9,588 nucleotides of DNA from Bacteroidota bacterium (GTDB lineage: Bacteria; Bacteroidota; Ignavibacteria; Ignavibacteriales; Melioribacteraceae), in assembly GCA_021812745.1 (NCBI GenBank), contig JAKAMS010000076.1, forward strand, positions 1 through 9,588, in the 5' to 3' direction. Positions 8,075-9,588 of the stretch are shown piece after piece (position 1 is the first letter of the stretch; each line of letters starts with the position of its first letter). Below the pieces are notes generated by a model that saw only the letters and a list, made by a program, of their open reading frames with translations, was not told where the DNA came from and did not search any database. The position numbers and the translations under genes were made by a program.

Positions 8075-9181
8075 TTATTCAATTACATTAACTACCTGCC
8101 CTTCCTTGACAATATTCTGTCCAACAATAATTACTTCGTCGTTGATACTAAGTCCGTTAGTTATTTCTATTTGTCCGTTGTTTGCAATTCCCGTTTTTAC
8201 CTCTTTCATTTTTGCCCTGTTCTTATCAACTACAAACAAATAATATTTTTTAAAAGTGTTTTGCAATCCGGTTTCTCTATCAATTTTAATCTCTGTCTGG
8301 GGGATTAATGCAACTTCAGGTACAACTAAACTATTAGCAATATTTTTCGTTTCGATTAAAAATTCTCCGAACATACCGGATTTTATCCTTGCGTCTTTTG
8401 TCAGAATGGCGATTTCAACTTCCAATGACTTTGAAGTCTGATCAATTGAAGTATTTATTTTATCCACTTTACCATTAAATTCCACACCCGGTATAGTTGG
8501 AAATTTAATAATGACCCTTTGACCAACTTTAACATTATGCACGTCCTCACCCGTCAGATAAATTTTCGATTTCATCTTCGAAGGTGAAATTATCTGAACA
8601 ACCGGTTGACCGATATTAATACTCTGATTTTTTTCAACATATAACGCAGCAACTACTCCATCAAAAGGAGACTTTATAAAACTATTTTCGTACAACTCTT
8701 TAGCCTGTTCGTACATAGATTTTGCTTGCTCTAAAGCGTGTTCTGCTGTTTCCTTACCGGTTCTTGCCTGATCGAATTGCTGCGGACTAATTGCTTTTTG
8801 GGAATGAAGCTGGCTCATTCGTTCAAAATCTAATGCAGATAATTTTGCCTGTGCTTCCGCAGTTTTTAATGCCGCGCTTGCAATATCCAATCCTTGTTTA
8901 AGGATTTCATTTTTTTGTTCTGCAAGAATTTGATTTTGTTTAACAGTCTGTCCTGGCGTTACATTAATCTTTTTTATGTGTTCGGCAACTTTGCTGTAAA
9001 CTATAACATCTTCATCGCCCGTAATAGAACCAGTCGCTCTGATGTACTTTGAGATTGATTCTGATTTAACCTTATAAATTTTTACCGGTACAGATTTTTC
9101 GACATTCTCTTCTTTTTGCTGCGAACACCCGATCAAAACAAACACAATCAAAGGAATTATAAAAAACATTCTATTGTTCAT
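8075..9181 (-). CDS. RND efflux membrane-fusion protein (periplasmic adaptor lipoprotein)
   Basis: This adaptor joins the RND pump to the TolC channel in the periplasm. From the ATG at 9181 it has 368 residues. It opens with a lipoprotein signal ending in LIGC, with Cys19 the predicted lipidated residue, so the mature protein is probably membrane-anchored. Domains in order are lipoyl half (about 54-90), alpha-helical coiled-coil hairpin (about 92-166), second lipoyl half (about 167-199, SPFDGVVAA), beta-barrel (about 204-278, ending KSGMFGEFLIE) and membrane-proximal domain (about 282-368). The hairpin tip holds RMSQLHSQKAIS (121-132), an exact RxxxLxxxxxxS pattern known in adaptors that dock to TolC. 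The frame extends upstream to a TTG at 9205, but the strong GGGAGG (9187-9192) sits five bases before the ATG and decides the start. It lies between the TolC-like gene and the pump gene, all on one strand. Confidence 0.95.
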   Translation of the reverse strand: MNNRMFFIIPLIVFVLIGCSQQKEENVEKSVPVKIYKVKSESISKYIRATGSITGDEDVIVYSKVAEHIKKINVTPGQTVKQNQILAEQKNEILKQGLDIASAALKTAEAQAKLSALDFERMSQLHSQKAISPQQFDQARTGKETAEHALEQAKSMYEQAKELYENSFIKSPFDGVVAALYVEKNQSINIGQPVVQIISPSKMKSKIYLTGEDVHNVKVGQRVIIKFPTIPGVEFNGKVDKINTSIDQTSKSLEVEIAILTKDARIKSGMFGEFLIETKNIANSLVVPEVALIPQTEIKIDRETGLQNTFKKYYLFVVDKNRAKMKEVKTGIANNGQIEITNGLSINDEVIIVGQNIVKEGQVVNVIE

Positions 9182-9186
9182 TTTAT

Positions 9187-9192
9187 CCTCCC
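9187..9192 (-). promoter_or_regulatory. Ribosome-binding site that sets the adaptor start
   Basis: GGGAGG on the minus strand lies five bases before the ATG at 9181. It falls inside the longer reading frame that could begin at TTG 9205, so it supports the shorter protein with the lipoprotein signal at its extreme N-terminus. Confidence 0.75.
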
Positions 9193-9216
9193 GCAGAGCG
9201 GTCAATTTTGAAAAAA

Positions 9217-9588
9217 TTATTGCCAGATTTTATCTAATAAACCAACAGACTTCAGTAAAGTCAATTGGCTTACATTGTAGTTATAGATTCCCTGTAAATA
9301 ATCGCTTCTACTTTTCGTATAAAGAAGTTGTGCATTTAAAACGTCAAGCTGATTGCTCATTCCTTGAGTATAAAGCACATTTGAGATACGCAAGCTTTCT
9401 TCATATTGGTCTAGAGCATCTTTTAAGCTTTGCAGACTTTTAACAGCTTCCTTAAAACCATAATAACTTTGTTCAACATCCAACTCGGCGCCAAACTGTA
9501 TTTGCTTTACATATAAATCCATTTGTTCGCTTTTAATTTTCGCAATTTGATAATCGAGTATTCGCCTTCCGCCTTCGAACAGCGGCCA
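9217..9588 (-). CDS. TolC-family outer-membrane efflux protein, C-terminal part (5' end outside window)
   Basis: The frame is open to the window edge, giving 123 C-terminal residues of an outer-membrane channel of the TolC/OEP family, which forms the exit duct of the tripartite pump. The fragment begins WPLFEGGRR, matching the PLF(D/E)GG motif at the start of the second structural repeat. It continues with a long amphipathic helix (about residues 10-58), then LYTQGMSNQLDVLNAQ, equivalent to the conserved YxxGxxxxxxVLxAQ segment, and a last long helix ending in LLKSVGLLDKIWQ. The Met at 9520-9522 is internal and is not the start, because the motif upstream of it is in frame. The gene ends 35 bases before the adaptor ATG, on the same strand, so it is probably the first visible gene of the efflux operon. 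The promoter and any regulator lie beyond base 9588. Confidence 0.93.
   Translation of the reverse strand, partial: WPLFEGGRRILDYQIAKIKSEQMDLYVKQIQFGAELDVEQSYYGFKEAVKSLQSLKDALDQYEESLRISNVLYTQGMSNQLDVLNAQLLYTKSRSDYLQGIYNYNVSQLTLLKSVGLLDKIWQ

Noticed and set aside
9182..9205. TTG start at 9205 giving eight more residues on the adaptor
   Set aside because: The ribosome-binding site GGGAGG lies inside that extension, and the lipoprotein signal should begin at MNNR, so the ATG at 9181 is the start.
1..9588. Search by eye for CRISPR arrays, tandem repeats, insertion-sequence ends, tRNA/rRNA and a cryptic novel system
   Set aside because: No regularly spaced repeats, transposase genes, terminal inverted repeats or cloverleaf-like segments were noticed. 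Nearly all sequence is explained by seven genes of known families.

Overview
The window is A+T-rich bacterial DNA that codes almost throughout. It most likely comes from the Ignavibacteria/Chlorobi/Bacteroidota part of the tree. The best clue is the C-terminus of the secreted peptidase: an NYPNPFN motif, a beta-rich stretch and a final TETKKMILLK. This is the type A sorting domain of the type IX secretion system, in the form common in Ignavibacteriales. The placement is inferred from that domain and the general character of the proteins; there is no rRNA or other marker gene here.

Layout. (1) Bases 1-1371, plus strand: the 3' part of a methylmalonyl-CoA mutase large (catalytic) subunit, then methylmalonyl-CoA epimerase. 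These two steps of the propionyl-CoA/succinyl-CoA interconversion probably form one operon that begins outside the window. (2) Bases 1457-2701, minus strand: a glutamate/aspartate-type symporter of the DAACS (GltPh/DctA) family, convergent with the epimerase. (3) Bases 2865-4874, plus strand: an exported M1-family zinc aminopeptidase with a C-terminal sorting domain, divergent from the transporter across a 163-base gap. (4) Bases 4949-9588, minus strand: a tripartite efflux operon read in the order TolC-like outer-membrane protein (cut by the window edge), lipoprotein membrane-fusion protein, and RND pump of the AcrB/HAE-1 type. The last gene converges on the peptidase gene across a 74-base gap that holds an imperfect inverted repeat.

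How the genes fit together. Mutase and epimerase act in one pathway, and the three efflux genes build one envelope-spanning machine. A secreted aminopeptidase beside an acidic amino-acid carrier would suit growth on peptides, but the two genes are divergent and the functional link is only a guess. I found no mobile element, CRISPR array, tRNA, rRNA or cryptic gene, and no stretch over 300 bases lacks a gene. I see no evidence for a new biological system here. The points worth a second look are small ones: the split mutase without an adjacent cobalamin-binding subunit, ion-site substitutions in the transporter, the sorting-domain peptidase, and the inverted repeat between convergent genes.
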